From Corinectria fuckeliana (lineage: Eukaryota; Ascomycota; Sordariomycetes; Hypocreales; Nectriaceae), in assembly GCA_019137255.1 (NCBI GenBank), contig WPDH01000110.1:186001-250000 (forward strand): a stretch of DNA of 64,000 nucleotides, given 5' to 3'. The position numbers and the translations under genes are program-made. Positions 35,499-47,059 of this stretch are shown here, one piece after another (the first letter of the stretch is position 1; each line of letters begins with the position of its first letter). The notes below the pieces were generated by a model. The model did no database searches. It was not told the origin of the DNA and saw nothing but the letters and a program-made list of their open reading frames with translations.

Positions 35499-37027
35499 TC
35501 AACAGCCACAGAACAGAATCCGCCGCCAGGTCAGAGGATGTTCCACTTCGGTATCATCTTCTCTTGGTCTCTTCATATCGTATGGTCCGTTGATATGTAT
35601 CCCAGTCTCTTTGTAAATCTCTCCTATGCCTCGAAGATGGATTTCTTCGTCCGCCAAGGGCCTAAACTGCTGGGTTTTACACGGGAAAAGGGGGATTTTG
35701 GCCACTTCATCGGGAGATGGAGCTTTAGGGGGCAAGTGCGTGATGCTTGTGAACTTTTCATAGTTCACCACTCGGAGGTTCACGGTCTGACCTGGTTGTT
35801 CACACCAATCTCCAGGGATCGGGTCCTGCTTGAGCTCCTGAGAAATGAAGCCTCCCGGAGCGATAGTCGTCGGGGGCTCGACAGGTTCCGGGGGTGGGGT
35901 GGGAGGCGTAATGCCGTAATCATCGCCGCCACCGCCTCTTAGCCGAAGAACTAGGTGAACGACGTGTGCCTAGGTAAGAAGCAGAATGTGAGCCACTGAA
36001 GTGATAGCTGTTCTCAGAACCAGCTCAATGGCATTGTAGGCATGAACATACGCGTTGAATCACATAATATCCCAGTGTCCTCCCTGTTTCGTCAGACAAG
36101 AGTGTTTAAAGTGTACCAAAATCAGACATACCATCCTCAAGCTGTTTCCCCTTGTAAATAAGGCGTTGTTGATCCTGGAGAATTCCTGTTATATGATGAA
36201 TGCGATTCTTCATCTCGTCAATTGTGGTGTCATTGTGGATCTCTTCAAGTGCAAAAGCCGTCCCAGTCAGTGTGCAGACAGTGATGTAGAACTTGCTCGA
36301 GAGACGAAGCCTGCTCATCGACAGAGTATATGTCAGCATTATGTGGTATTTTCCTGCTTCGATCCTAGGAAGGGTGTAGAATAGCACATGCTTTTCAGGG
36401 AAGAACTCGATTTGAATGTTCAGATGCTCATCTTTACCCGTTATTTGGTGCTCAATAGAGTATCTTGTGATGTCAGCTTCGAGTTTTTGATCGTGCACGT
36501 TAACGATGCTCACTTTGGCTTCTCTGACTCAACAGCAACCAGCTGCCGAACTAGATCCTTCTTGACAAAGACACCATGAATCGTCAAATGACCAGACGTA
36601 ACGAAGTAGTCTTGAATCTGGCTGTCGTCGTCGTGCTCTCCCTGCGCGAAAGAGCAAATGTTTTGCCCTCCTATGAGTATCCTCACCTTATACAAAGATT
36701 TGGATGTAAGAGTAAAAGCCAACGCAGTCTCAGCTATTTAGGGAGGCACACGAATATAAGTAGCCAATCCTGAGCATAATCGAGAAAGAAGAACTAACAT
36801 TCTGCTGGGATGTAGACTTGACTTTTACCAGTACTAGGCTCGGGAGTGGTCTCCACAGCGAGGGAAGCCTGGCACGAACGCTCGATACGGGGTGCGTCGT
36901 AGATCTCCTGCAGTTTTGGGTCAGGCGGGCATGGCACCCTTCTGGAGTGGTAGCATTTTATCTCGAGATCTTCGTAGGGACCCGGTGCCGTAAACCCATC
37001 GCTGAGGCGATGTTCGACTCTGCTCAT
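35499..37027 (-). CDS. Protein with an embedded ubiquitin domain
   Basis: Five exons (37027-36799, 36733-36514, 36463-36132, 36083-36052 and 35969-35499) give 427 residues. Residues 1-90 look disordered and proline-rich. Residues 90-150 (LYKVRILIGGQNICSF ... FVKKDLVRQLVAVESE) form a beta-rich region. Residues about 208-284 are a complete ubiquitin fold: FYITVCTLTGTAFALEE, then GILQDQQRLIYKGKQLEDG, RTLGYYVIQ, and HLVLRLRGG. The C-terminal diglycine is kept but is followed by GGDDYGITPPTPPPEP and a further 140 residues (FTSITHLPPKAP ... RILFCGC). The ubiquitin part is spread over three exons. Processing after LRLRGG by a deubiquitinase would release a ubiquitin-like moiety; whether this happens is unknown. 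Ubiquitin lysine positions are only partly kept. It does not resemble the ribosomal fusions (L40/S27a). Confidence 0.82.
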
Positions 37028-37386
37028 CTTTGGACTTCTGTACTATGACAAGACGATATATCAATCTACCGTCGTTGAGATTAGGAGGGGTAAGCTAGAA
37101 ACTGAAGGATGGAGAGATGCTGAAGGGCGTTTAGGCACACCAATGTGTTGGGATGCGTGCGGGGTTTTGTAATTCATTGGGCATTGACAGTGTCTTCGGA
37201 CTATTTTATTGGACAGCTGATGTGGCCACATGACCATATCCTCATATCCTCTCGGACTAGTTGGGCACCGAATGCAGAGCATTTGCATAGCCTAAGCCAT
37301 CCCTAGGCAATCTCAAATGAACATGCAATATTTCTCAAGCCAACTTCTAGTGCTGGAACCGCGTTCCTGAATCCTCCGTATCAAGA
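37028..37386. promoter_or_regulatory. Divergent promoter region
   Basis: 359 bases between the start of the ubiquitin-domain gene (minus) and the start of the membrane-anchored protein (plus). It should serve both. No defined site is recognisable. Confidence 0.45.
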
Positions 37387-37958
37387 ATGGCAGAGACATG
37401 CCCGCCGTGCCCCGAATGTGGGGACAGTCCGCTCTCGTCCGCCGCCAACTACCTGAGCGTCCTGACCTTTGCGCTCGGCCTCTTCTTATCGACCTTTGCC
37501 TTTTTGGTGGCGGTCCGCAGCGCCGAAAAGGAGGTCGACGCTCTAATCGGGAGCCTGGAGTCCACGGGGAGATATATCGAACAAACGAGGAACTTCTTCG
37601 CGACCCTGAATCATGAAGCCGACTTGGACCTGACGAGCATGGGACTCCTGCCGCCGAATGCCATGGCATCAATGGAGAAAACGCAGTCTAGTATGCTCAC
37701 AAACCTGATGGAGACGAAGAAGAATATTTCTCAGTTGCCGACGCGAGTGGAGTGGTGGTACAGGGCAAAGGACGTGGATGCGGACTTATCTAAGCTGGAT
37801 AGCGAGAGACAGCACCTCCACAGCGTTCAGCTGGCACTACTCTTGCGGTGAGTTTGCGTCTTCAGCTGAGCGAGTATCTCCCTTGGCTAACGATATTGCT
37901 GCAAAGGAAGATGAAGAAACTAGAGGCGGCCCAAAAACTCTCCAACTCGGCCAAGTAA
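37387..37958 (+). CDS. Small membrane-anchored coiled-coil protein
   Basis: Two exons (37387-37847 and 37907-37958) give 170 residues. A cysteine- and proline-rich opening (MAETCPPCPECGDSPLSS) leads into one membrane segment, YLSVLTFALGLFLSTFAFLV. A mostly helical, charged region follows (SAEKEVDALIGSLESTGRYI ... MEKTQSSMLTNLMETKKNI) and ends in a lysine-rich helix after the intron. No enzyme motif is seen. The protein is plausible for its clean intron and codon use but has no function I can name. It is divergently paired with the ubiquitin-domain gene. Confidence 0.65.
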
Positions 37959-39552
37959 AGACTTGTCCGACCAAGAAGTCCTGACTCTTGGTCAGGACAC
38001 CGTTGGCGGTTGTCTCGCGAGTGGTATGCTCCGTCTTGGTCACGGGGACAGACTTGGTGGACGTGGCGGTGGTGGTAGAGGGCTTTTTGGTGCCGAGGAC
38101 ACGTCAATGCGTAATGCATGTTGATAATCAGACGCTGAATGACATCACGATGTGGTACGTCAGCAGCCACTCTCCGAGGTCCTTTCAGGACGATTTACCA
38201 GTGCTATATCTATTGTCTAATAGGCAGGGAACACCATGGCCCACAAGCCCTGTGCCAAGCTCAAGAGTATCTGGCCAGCATCGAGATGCTGGGTAAGATG
38301 CGGAGTCGGCAACCGACGCGGCCCCGTGATACCATGCTGTATTTTAGCCTGTAATATTGTGCCGCGTCTCAGTACACGGTACTGTGCCGTGTCTCAGCCC
38401 ATCCAATAGTATGTCATGATTCGAGTCTCACCGACAACACCATAACAAACAGTGTTGGCATTGCATCATACCAGGCTTCTATGATGTTCCTGACGACTCG
38501 ATGTTATTGTCTTGGCTTTCTCCCTTGATTTCGTCTCCTCTTCTATGTAACCTACCAGCCCGCTTCACCGCATAGAAGACGATGTCCTATTCCCTGTCCT
38601 CGAGCCGTTGATGGATGGAAGAGCATGAATGACATCACGGACCTCGATTTATGGGGAGCCCGCTTGCACTTACGAGTAACTGAAGCCACTGCTAGACATC
38701 TTGACGGGACGGATGGCGAGCTGATCGTCCCGGACGAGGTTAGCAACGCGGTGATGGATCACTGTTACCTGGAGGCAAGCCTGCTCAAGCTTGATTGATG
38801 GCTTTGAGCTGAATCCATTGTGGACTCAGAGTTCCAGGAAATAATAAAACAGTCATCATTTAGATGTGGTACAACTCAAGCACGGTGACATGCTATGCTA
38901 GGATGGCCAGGTCAGAAGGCCGTTCTGGGTTGATCGACATGAAGATGTACTGCGTACTCATCTGCAAGGCGGCCCTGAAGTAATACGCATCTGCATCACG
39001 CAATAAGACAGCGCAGGGAGGCAAGTTGCTGTCACGTCTAGCATGTATTGGCGGATATGATTTACCTGCAGGAAGGGTTACCTTGTCCGATGGCGTGCAT
39101 GCGCTAACTCAACGGCCTTTACGCGAGGGGGCAGACCAGTGAACACGACTAAACAGAGTGGTTGAGTGGCTCAGGGAGAGAATAACATGACGAGATTCAC
39201 TAGAATACGACAGCGGGAGAGTGACACTGCGTTCAAGTGAGGTCGGTGTTCCATTCACCTCGCGTCTGCTGCACTCTCGCTCTGATATGTCTCACTTTAC
39301 GTGGCCAGTAACGTTCAATTATAGAGGACAAGGAATCCAGCCTACGTCTCCTACCTCACCGCTACCTATTTCCCCAGTGCCACAGTAATACTTCGACAAA
39401 TGGGGAATTTATTAGAGGACAGTCAAAGGCTTGTTTGTTATAAATAGTAGGGTCAGGGCTCGTATCTTTGAGTATCTTTTTCTTTCTCATCAACCACCCT
39501 AACCCCTTCTTCTCAACTAATCCCAGCTGTCCAGTTCCAAAAACTTTTCAAA
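37959..39552. other. Long region without a secure gene
   Basis: 1.6 kb. A Thr-rich minus-strand frame at 37837-38170 and a short plus-strand frame near 38630-38800 are the only hints of former genes; neither is strong. No RNA or repeat is recognised. Confidence 0.35.
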
Positions 39553-39992
39553 ATGGTCCAGGTCAGTTGATGCCATGAAAGATCCCGCGCTATCACTCTT
39601 CTATGGGAAACTCCAGGTCTCTGACAAGATTCGGCATTACACAACGCAATCCAACTCAGGCCTAATGCCATCGACTCGAACTTTGGCGAGTTGAGCGAGT
39701 ACGTCTACCTCTAGAAAGGATAACATGTTGTTTGATGACTATTACTTACCCTTGTGTTTTGCTTCATAGGTATCTCGAGAACCTCATTGGACATCCCGTT
39801 CCAAGCACCAAATCTCTTCCTCCTATTTTCTTCTTAATGTAAGTTGCCAGTCTTTTTGTATTCATATTTATACCGTGTAAAGGTCTTCCCCTAATTAAGT
39901 TATATCTTAGCACCTCCGAGGAGAACGTCGAGAAGGTCAAGGACCGCTACAAGGAAAAAGTCACGATTACCGTCCACGACGTTGATGAGTAA
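39553..39992 (+). CDS. Possible small spliced gene, unresolved
   Basis: From 39670 the plus strand reads AIDSNFGELSE, then after a 60-100 base GT-AG intron YLENLIGHPVPSTKSLPPIF, and after a second intron SEENVEKVKDRYKEKVTITV, ending at TAA 39990-39992. Both junctions keep phase and have normal splice sites. An ATG at 39553 followed by a GT-AG intron is well placed, but I could not join it to the later exons without a stop, so either the first exon is elsewhere or the gene is broken. No family is recognised. Confidence 0.35.
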
Positions 39993-40279
39993 TGCGGGTC
40001 TTGGAGTGTTGCAGCAACGCGTTTCTAGAATGAGGGCAGCCTCGTTACTTGCGTTTTCCATCGGAGCCATGCTATCCAGGCACCCTAGTCCAGAGCAACT
40101 CATTGGCTGGGACAGAGGGACTCAATCTAGACAGTATCGACTTCCTAGATCTCCTTCCTAGACTTAGATCTAGCCATCGAATCACAAGCTGCACCTGATT
40201 CAAACTCAATACCTCATCTCATCCCAGATTCATCTTCTTCCAGAAACATCAGCATAGGGTAGCAATAAGTCTAAAGAAG

Positions 40280-40640
40280 AAAAGCAGCGACACTATCCGG
40301 GTAAACGGCGACCTCACCACCATATTGGCAACGGCCCTCAATATGCCCTCTATCATTGAGGGCCATGCCAGGTCCGTCGTCGCTCTGCTGACTGGAGGGG
40401 CGCTTTTCGGCCAAGGGGACCCTGACGAACACAACGTGCTGCACTACGCCGCATAGTACATACATGTTGAGGTCCTCAGGTCCTCCTCCAGGCATGTGCC
40501 CCCCGATAGACCAGATATTAATGCGTGTGGTTGACGGGCTGGACGCTATTGCATGTTGCTACGACATGGGAGGTTGAGGTTGGCGCATTGATGCTTTTGG
40601 ACTTTGGTGCAGATCCCAGTTATAAGACGCCCATGTGCCC
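40280..40640 (+). pseudogene. Ankyrin-repeat relic
   Basis: Plus-strand frames read ARSVVALLTGGALFG, DEHNVLHYAA then a TAG, and later GWTLLHVATTWEVEVGALML and LDFGADPSYKTPM. These are ankyrin helices and loop (TxLHxA...LLxxGADP). Stops and frame changes separate the units and no start is present. It is a decayed piece of an ankyrin protein of unknown type. Confidence 0.6.
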
Positions 40641-41461
40641 CCATCTCCTCGATCCATACAAAGGCTATAGTGAAAATAATTCGTCAGGGTAAATGGACGT
40701 TAAAAGAGAGTGTAGACAAAGAACGAACAGTAAAGTGGGATCCTTACCCAGGGCTAATTAAGTGGGAGTGGGTTGATACTGAGAGTAGATCTAGTCAGCT
40801 TGGTCGATTCTTTTTTTGCCAAGAAGAGAAGTGAAGGACCAAAAATGTTAGTAGGGAAGTTTACATATCGACATTCTAGGACGAATCGCACTGACGTCCT
40901 TGGGACAGCGCCCGCTGTCACGATCCTGGATTCGAGACTGAGGTAATCAAATTGGAAGGAAGAAAGACCGTGCTAATCAGGACCCAATCGAGGTTATGGA
41001 TGAACTTATGCGATCGAGGGTTGGTAGTCCATTCAGGTTCGGCCCGAGATTCTCACCGCCATGGCTACCGAATACGCGTTTGAGAGCCAGGAAGCGAGAT
41101 TGAAGCTGGTTTAAAGCCTTGGCGAAGTTAACAATGATACCGAGGAATACATCTTGATTCGGGGAGGCTCAAAGGTCGAAGGAGGGATGCTTCTTGTAAG
41201 GCGAGGCAGCGAACTCGGTTTTCAGGGGCGTCTTCTGTGATGCAACTTGAGCATTGAGTCACGCTTTGACGGTATCTCCGCATTAGGGCAGAAGCTCCTG
41301 AACAAGGTCCTTCTTGCGTCAAGGTCACAATGTAAAGTGTGTGCGGTTATGGTTTAAATAACTATGCCGGATAATTAATATCAATTGGAGACAAATATTC
41401 TATATACATGTATATATAGAGACATCCCAACTAAAGATCATATCCTTTATTAAACCAGCTC
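40641..41461. other. Intergenic region
   Basis: No supported gene. A cysteine-containing minus-strand frame (41328-41128) is not recognisable. The part after 41340 is AT-rich and forms the 3' flank of the GPI protein. Confidence 0.35.
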
Positions 41462-42148
41462 TTACATGAGAGCAATGGCACCGAGGCCAAGAAGAAGGAA
41501 CTCGGGAACAACATGTCCTGCAGCAGCGGTGGGGACGAGAGTGACACCCTCAGAGGTCGAGACAACAACAGGTTCAGTACTGGTAGTGACCGGAGGGGGA
41601 GGAGCAGCAGTGGTGATCTCGACGGGAGGGGGGGCTGCAGTGGTAGGAGGAGGAGGAGGCACCACAGTGGTGACGGGAGGGGGAGGGGGCAAAGTGGTGG
41701 GAACAACAGTGGTGGGCACAACAGTGGTGGGCACAACAGTGGTCTTCTCAACGGTGCAGGGGCAGTTGGTAACCGTGAGGGTGGTGGGCTCGTTGACGGT
41801 GTAGATCACATTGTTGTAGGTGAGAGTGGTGGGCTCGGGGCAGTAGGTGGTGAGCTCAGTGACAACCTCGGTGGTGACATAGGTGACGGGGGAGGTGGAA
41901 GGAGGAGGCTTGATGATAGGAGTAGTAATGGTGCAGGGACAGTCGGTGATAGTCAGAGTGGTGGCCTCGGTGATGCTGATGGTCTTGTCGTTGTAGCAGA
42001 AGGTGGTGGGACCGGGGCAGTAGGTGGTGATAGCGGTGACAACCTCGGTGGTGTAAACGGTGCCGGGAATGGTGGTGTTGCCGTAGTAGGGAGCAGCCTG
42101 GACAGCGGCAGCGCCAATGAGGGCACCAAGAGCAGCAAGACGAGCCAT
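41462..42148 (-). CDS. GPI-anchored Thr/Pro-rich cell wall protein with two Cys repeats
   Basis: One exon, 228 residues. The signal peptide is MARLAALGALIGAAAVQA. Two direct repeats of about 48 residues follow, at roughly 27-72 and 88-133, each reading (V)YTTEVVTAITTYCPGPTT-like, then a Tyr-Asn turn, and closing with TTLTITDCPCT or TTLTVTNCPCT. Three VVPTT copies and a Pro/Thr stalk come next. The C-terminus GHVVPEFLLLGLGAIALM is a hydrophobic GPI-attachment signal preceded by a small-residue cleavage region (TAAAG). This is the layout of a covalently bound wall protein; the CPxPTT/CPCT repeat occurs in many ascomycete wall and adhesin-like proteins. Role inferred: surface structure or adhesion. 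Confidence 0.88.
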   Translation of the reverse strand: MARLAALGALIGAAAVQAAPYYGNTTIPGTVYTTEVVTAITTYCPGPTTFCYNDKTISITEATTLTITDCPCTITTPIIKPPPSTSPVTYVTTEVVTELTTYCPEPTTLTYNNVIYTVNEPTTLTVTNCPCTVEKTTVVPTTVVPTTVVPTTLPPPPPVTTVVPPPPPTTAAPPPVEITTAAPPPPVTTSTEPVVVSTSEGVTLVPTAAAGHVVPEFLLLGLGAIALM

Positions 42149-44057
42149 TACGGTAGTGGTTGGGTTGATTTTTGATTTTGATTTGTGGAGTTTTGTGTTT
42201 CTTTGCTTGGAAGCGAGTGACTAAACGAAGGACTTGGTGTGCAAGACTTGACTTGATGGGATGGATGGACGGATGAGAAGGGCGGAAGGGATAAAGAGGG
42301 ATCTCTTTATACTTGGTTCTCACCAGCAGCCTCTCTCTTTCCATCCCCCCCTATCTCATCCACCCCCTCCGCATTCAACTCCCCCCATCTGCATTAATCC
42401 CCATCCGCAAACAAACCCATCCACATCGTTGACATCACCGCCCCTCTTTTCCAATCACGGAAATACGAGCTCCAACCCTGCCCCTCAAGCTGATGCTAAT
42501 ACAAGCTGAAAGCGATGGCAGACAAAATGCCTTATCCGGAGACAGCTAGATGCCAAGTGGACTCTACTAGCCAAATCTTGTCGATCGTCAAGGCCCCTTT
42601 GTGCTTGAAAGCCAAGTGGGTCATCTCACGATCTTGCAGATGGTGTGAGTGGTTTTGGTGGGAGCGGAGGGGAGGTGGGACTTTGGTTAGACAAGACACC
42701 GGCCGAGAAAGGAAAAAAGAGAAGACAAAAAAGCATACCAGCTGCATCCGAGTTCATCCATTCTATTCCATATCCGAAAACGTTCATGTCGAGGAGAGAC
42801 AAGAAAACTTTATTGCGGCCTCCATCCCAGCTCCGGTAATGATTGACGCTCGGTGTTTCTCGTCAAGATGGCATGATTCAGCCACTGGGAGCATTGGCGA
42901 GGTTGGTTGGTTGGCTGGTTTATTCTTATACGGATTTGGCCGAAAATTTATCCGGCCATTATATGAGTAAACGTGGGGCGAGAGGGTTTCTGCCGGTGGT
43001 GACCGCCTGGTCCCAAGGGCCGTGACTAATTAGCCCTTTATCTGGCATCTCAACCTTTAGACTACACAGCTTCACTTCTTCACTTCTGCCACCATGGGTG
43101 ATAACAACATAAGGACACGGTTTAAGGCTGCTAACGAACGTCTCAAAACCGATGGAATGGATGCGGTAGAAAACTCTGTTAAGCGCTTTATGGAACGTGG
43201 TTGACGGTGCTACGGGCTGGGCTAAAGGGCGGGTGCGTAACGGGTGGAACCGGCGGCATTGTCCGGAATCAAGACTTGTGGTATCTCTTGCTCGGCGAGG
43301 TGGAACGATGGAAGCACCGTGGCTTGCGAGTCGAGCTTTAGAAGATCCCGAGGGAGTCGACTTCCAGCGCCGATGCAGCAGCAAAACATGCGGCCAAGTT
43401 CGGATTCAGAGACAGCATCATGTCAGGGTTGCCTGAGAGAGACCACGTTAATATCCCAGAGGCCAGTTCTCAAGTCACGACGGTCGAGGACACCACCGAG
43501 CCGGACCTTCCCCGTCTTCTGGCGCTATGTCTCGAGGGCGAGGCGTTAGAGCAAGGTCTGGGAGCGGGTTACTGGCCATCTTCGCGGGGGAGTTACAGCG
43601 ATACTGGCAGGGTGTTTCAGCAGTTCGGTCACGACGGGCCAGTTCAATCGCTTCTTTGCCAAGCTGGGTCTTCCTTGGCAGCGGACAACAGTCAGCCTGC
43701 GCCGTAATGGTACCTACGGCCCCCGATCAACACACAAGCCGTGACGAGCCTGGCCATAGACGGTAAAATTACTTGCCAGAAATGAGGTTGTCTCCCGCGC
43801 GTGGTGTCACTGATTGTCGCTGAAGCCTGATGCGCTGTGCGCCCTATCGCAGTCCAAGGAATGTTACTAGATTGAAGATTTATCTAGGCACGCACACCCA
43901 GTGGCGCAGTTTTGGTCATGGGGCTAACGGTAGTAATCAATGACGTCACTTTCGCTAGTCATCTATCTTATAAAGTTGGCAGCCTGCAACTTACCCCATG
44001 GTTTCTTCCTTAACAACTCTCTCACTCCAAGAAACACAGAAAACAGCGACTGCCAAC
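42149..44057. other. Long region, wall-protein promoter and unassigned sequence
   Basis: The first 300 bases carry CT-rich leader-like sequence expected upstream of the wall protein. The rest, including a GC-rich part at 43200-43700 with overlapping frames on the plus strand, has no motif that I recognise. No RNA gene or terminal repeat is seen. Confidence 0.35.
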
Positions 44058-44459
44058 ATGTCTTTCAGCATCATCTCCTTCCTCCAGCTCTGGATGGCGA
44101 CACTGGCACTCGCCGCCCCCATCGCCAGTGACATTGTCAACGCAGATGCCGCTAAGCCGTGGCACTACGGCACTGGCGGCGGCATCCTCGGCTTCATTGT
44201 GCTAATTCTCGATATTATTGTCTGGAGTATGTAGTGCTTTCGTCTCTCCCCCTGTTGCTCCGTCTGTGTCAATCATACATCCGCTAACAGAAGTCACTGC
44301 ACAGTTGAGGTCCTCCAGTCGAACCGACCGCCCTCGCACAAGCTGCTATGGTGCCTTGTTGTCTTTATCTTCCCTATTGGTGGCATGGTCATTTACTGGC
44401 TGTTCTCGAACCGCAAGTCGCACATGACGGGTTCTGGGGGGTACGAGCCGCTGGCGTAA
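44058..44459 (+). CDS. Small membrane protein, PLDc_N-like
   Basis: Two exons (44058-44226 and 44305-44459) give 107 residues. A signal-like N-terminus (MSFSIISFLQLWMATLALAA) is followed by two membrane segments, GGGILGFIVLILDIIVW and LLWCLVVFIFPIGGMVIYWL, with EVLQSNRPPSHK between them and a basic tail. The pattern (hydrophobic helix with D/E, W, then LLWxLVVxxFPxxGxxxYWLF) is that of the phospholipase-D N-terminal type membrane domain (PLDc_N), which here stands alone. An ATG at 43998 in the same frame would add 20 residues. Function unknown. Confidence 0.8.
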
Positions 44460-45569
44460 AGGGATGTTAATGCACTATGCACGCTATGTCTGATGGAAAG
44501 TGGTAGCTGGTAACAAAACAGAGGAAAGATATAAGCGTAAGAAAAACCCTTACACTAATAACCTTCTAACTGCCTGGATATCCTAAATAATGCTACCTTT
44601 TTAAAGGCTGTAGCTATTTCTTTATACTAACAGTATTCTTTGGTTCTTCACGTATCACCTTTAACAAGTCTATTTGTTCTGAGTGGTGGCACTTGACCAC
44701 TGACTGAGAGAAAGGAGTATTCTCTTGACTACATCTCTCGTCTCGCTTTCGCAAAGGATGACAAGAAAAGCTGCAATTCCGTATAACAGAGCTTAGCGGA
44801 TGGCTCCATATTTAACGTTTAGAGGGGGGAAAAGAAAAAGAAAGAAAAAGAATAAGGTACATACAAATGCGTTTAGTAAGTTAAAAGACTAATCGAATTA
44901 GATCCCTCCCAAACAGAAGTCAAGATTTTCCAGAACTCGTATCGCTTGGTCCGAAGCCTGGCGAGAGTGAGCTGGGTTCGATGTCTAGCCTCAGTCACCA
45001 GGAGGAACTAAGCACGGAGTGTGTACTCCTGAGAAGCCAAAGGTTTTTGTCGCCCCTACGCTTGACTGCAGTACAAGGGAATTGTCAAGAGGTCAAAGAT
45101 GTGTGTATTGTTATGATTCTCACTAGCGAGCTAGGCGAGGGAATTGGAGCCCGTATGAGATCCCGGCTGCCTGAGGCCACAGCCGCCGTAGGCGGCCGTG
45201 GGCTTCCTTCAACCACAAGTTCATGGCCGCATAGTCTTTATATTGCATTCCGGGCACGTAGTTGATGAGTCGTAATGAATCTCGAAATATTGTTACTCGA
45301 AAGGAATGCCGCCGTATGGAAGAGACGAGACGAGAGTCTTCTGTGCGTCTGCTGCCGCGGCCGATGTGTAAGTTATAAATCAACTAGTCAAGCTTAACAA
45401 CCAAGGCTGACAGTTTGCATAGCGAGTCATGGACAAGGATGGTCGGATTCGATGAGATGATGGCACTTGCTAAATCTAACAGACTCATAAGAACGGAATA
45501 TTATACATGTTTACTGGGTCATTTTGATCGCTCAATCGGTGAGCCCTGGTCCCCAAGTCTGACTAGGCA
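44460..45569. other. Intergenic region
   Basis: 1.1 kb without a supported gene, RNA or repeat. Confidence 0.4.
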
Positions 45570-46450
45570 AGTCCTGAAGTACAATTGATCCTTGCGAGGA
45601 CGAGCCAATACATTCCGCCTGGCGAAGAAGCGCCATAACAGCCCCTCTAGAGACCGCAGTTGCTGCAGTTTCCAGGTGTCTATTTTCGATCGACATTCCT
45701 GCTTCCAACAGCTTGATCACTCACGGGTCATAAACTTTGTACTGTCGTAGCCTATCGCCCTCGGTCGCCATAGTAAGCTGGTCAATGAGGTACAACGATG
45801 AACTCAGTCCTCCAACAAGCAAGACGTGCTACACGCCGCGGTCAGCATCACTACGAATGAGGAAAGAAAGAACGGATGTAAAAACATTCACATATTTTCC
45901 TTCCTGGTCCAGTTCTAATTCCTGTCGCTTGATGGCAGCTAGAATCGGGCTAATCGCGCTGTCGAACCATGCTCCAACAACGGCCCTGATTAGGTGCAAC
46001 AGTTAGATTCTTTATTCTATATACTATTATCATACTCAGAAGAGACTTACCCAGTGAGAGCAAAGGATTCTGATTCTTGGGTCGGCGACAACCGAGAAAG
46101 CGCTTTCTGGGGGGACAGAAACTCGAAGTGCTTAAACTCATCCATCTGGAACCTTCTTTTCATGGAGTACTCCCATTGGTATTTTATGTTTAGGTCTACT
46201 CCGTGCAAGGCGAACGGGGATGTTGCAGACCACAAACCTGACTTGTGTAGGTAACACTTCATGAATTGCACACCAATAGCCAACGAGCCTCCACTCTCAA
46301 GTACTAGAGACGAGGGCGATCAGCATCTCATCCTAGAGTTGAAGGATATTCTGGCAATTACTCACCGTCACAGTCTGTCAGCTGTTGGAGTTGAAGAGGG
46401 CTTGTCGAGAAAACCTCGTAGGCAACGACTCGCTTTCATTTGGACATCGT
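45570..46450 (-). pseudogene. Hsp70-like (HSPA12-type) protein relic
   Basis: Pieces of the C-terminal half of an actin-fold ATPase appear in order on the minus strand: LESGGSLAIGVQFMKCYLHK, KRRFQMDEFKHFEF, ESESFALTG, an AWFDSAISPILAAIKRQELE helix, HVLLVGGLSSSLYLIDQL (the ADENOSINE-type glycine loop of Hsp70-like proteins), and TAATAVSRGAVMALLRQ (like AVVRGAV). Several stops and frame changes separate them. The N-terminal phosphate-binding part is missing. In fungi such genes form large families in accessory regions. Confidence 0.65.
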
Positions 46451-46589
46451 GACAGTGAGGGAAGCCATAAGACGGGCGACGACCCATTGAGAACGGCAAT
46501 GTTCCAAGCTGAGTGATCATCTTACGGCTCCTCTAGATGACTCACTGGTTAGCTTTACTCATCAACTTGCCGAATATCACTCTTATAAT

Positions 46590-46775
46590 CTCACAGACGA
46601 GGAGGACGACATGGTGCTGGAGCATGTCCAGAAACTCAACCAGACTCTGACACAAACCCTTGATTTCTTAGCAAGGAAGAATGCGGAAAACGCCCAGCAG
46701 CTAGAAGAGGTCTTGGACAATTTGTTCACCAACGCACAGCTGGCAACGGAAGACCTAGTGCGGCTGACCGGCTGA
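46590..46775 (+). other. Short coiled-coil coding remnant
   Basis: One frame reads DDMVLEHVQKLNQTLTQTLD then LARKNAENAQQLEEVLDNLF and ATEDLVRLTG before TGA. It is a helical, probably coiled-coil segment without a start or splice partner. I cannot name its family. Confidence 0.35.
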
Positions 46776-47059
46776 GATAGTAAAGATGCAGATTCTTACG
46801 AAGTCGACAAACCAGACGAAGACCCCGCCAACCCGTTCCTATAGGTAAAGGGGGAAAATATTCGGTTGAGTTCGGTGACGATGATTCAACGCTCACCTAC
46901 ATGTGAGCCAGAACCCTGCCGTAAAGACGTTATATGCTCAGATTCTTTACTTAGATGTTCTCCCTGCCGAGTAATACAAAATATACTCAATAGTACGTTC
47001 CCACCATGGGATATGTTGGTAAGATGAACGCTACATATTCTAACTAATCTCGTGTTTTC

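Noticed and set aside
41513..42175. 220-codon Gly-rich plus-strand frame
   Set aside because: Antisense to the GPI wall protein and explained by its Thr/Pro codons.
43197..43766. Cluster of overlapping plus-strand frames
   Set aside because: Three frames are open at once because of GC-rich composition; none has a domain or intron pattern.
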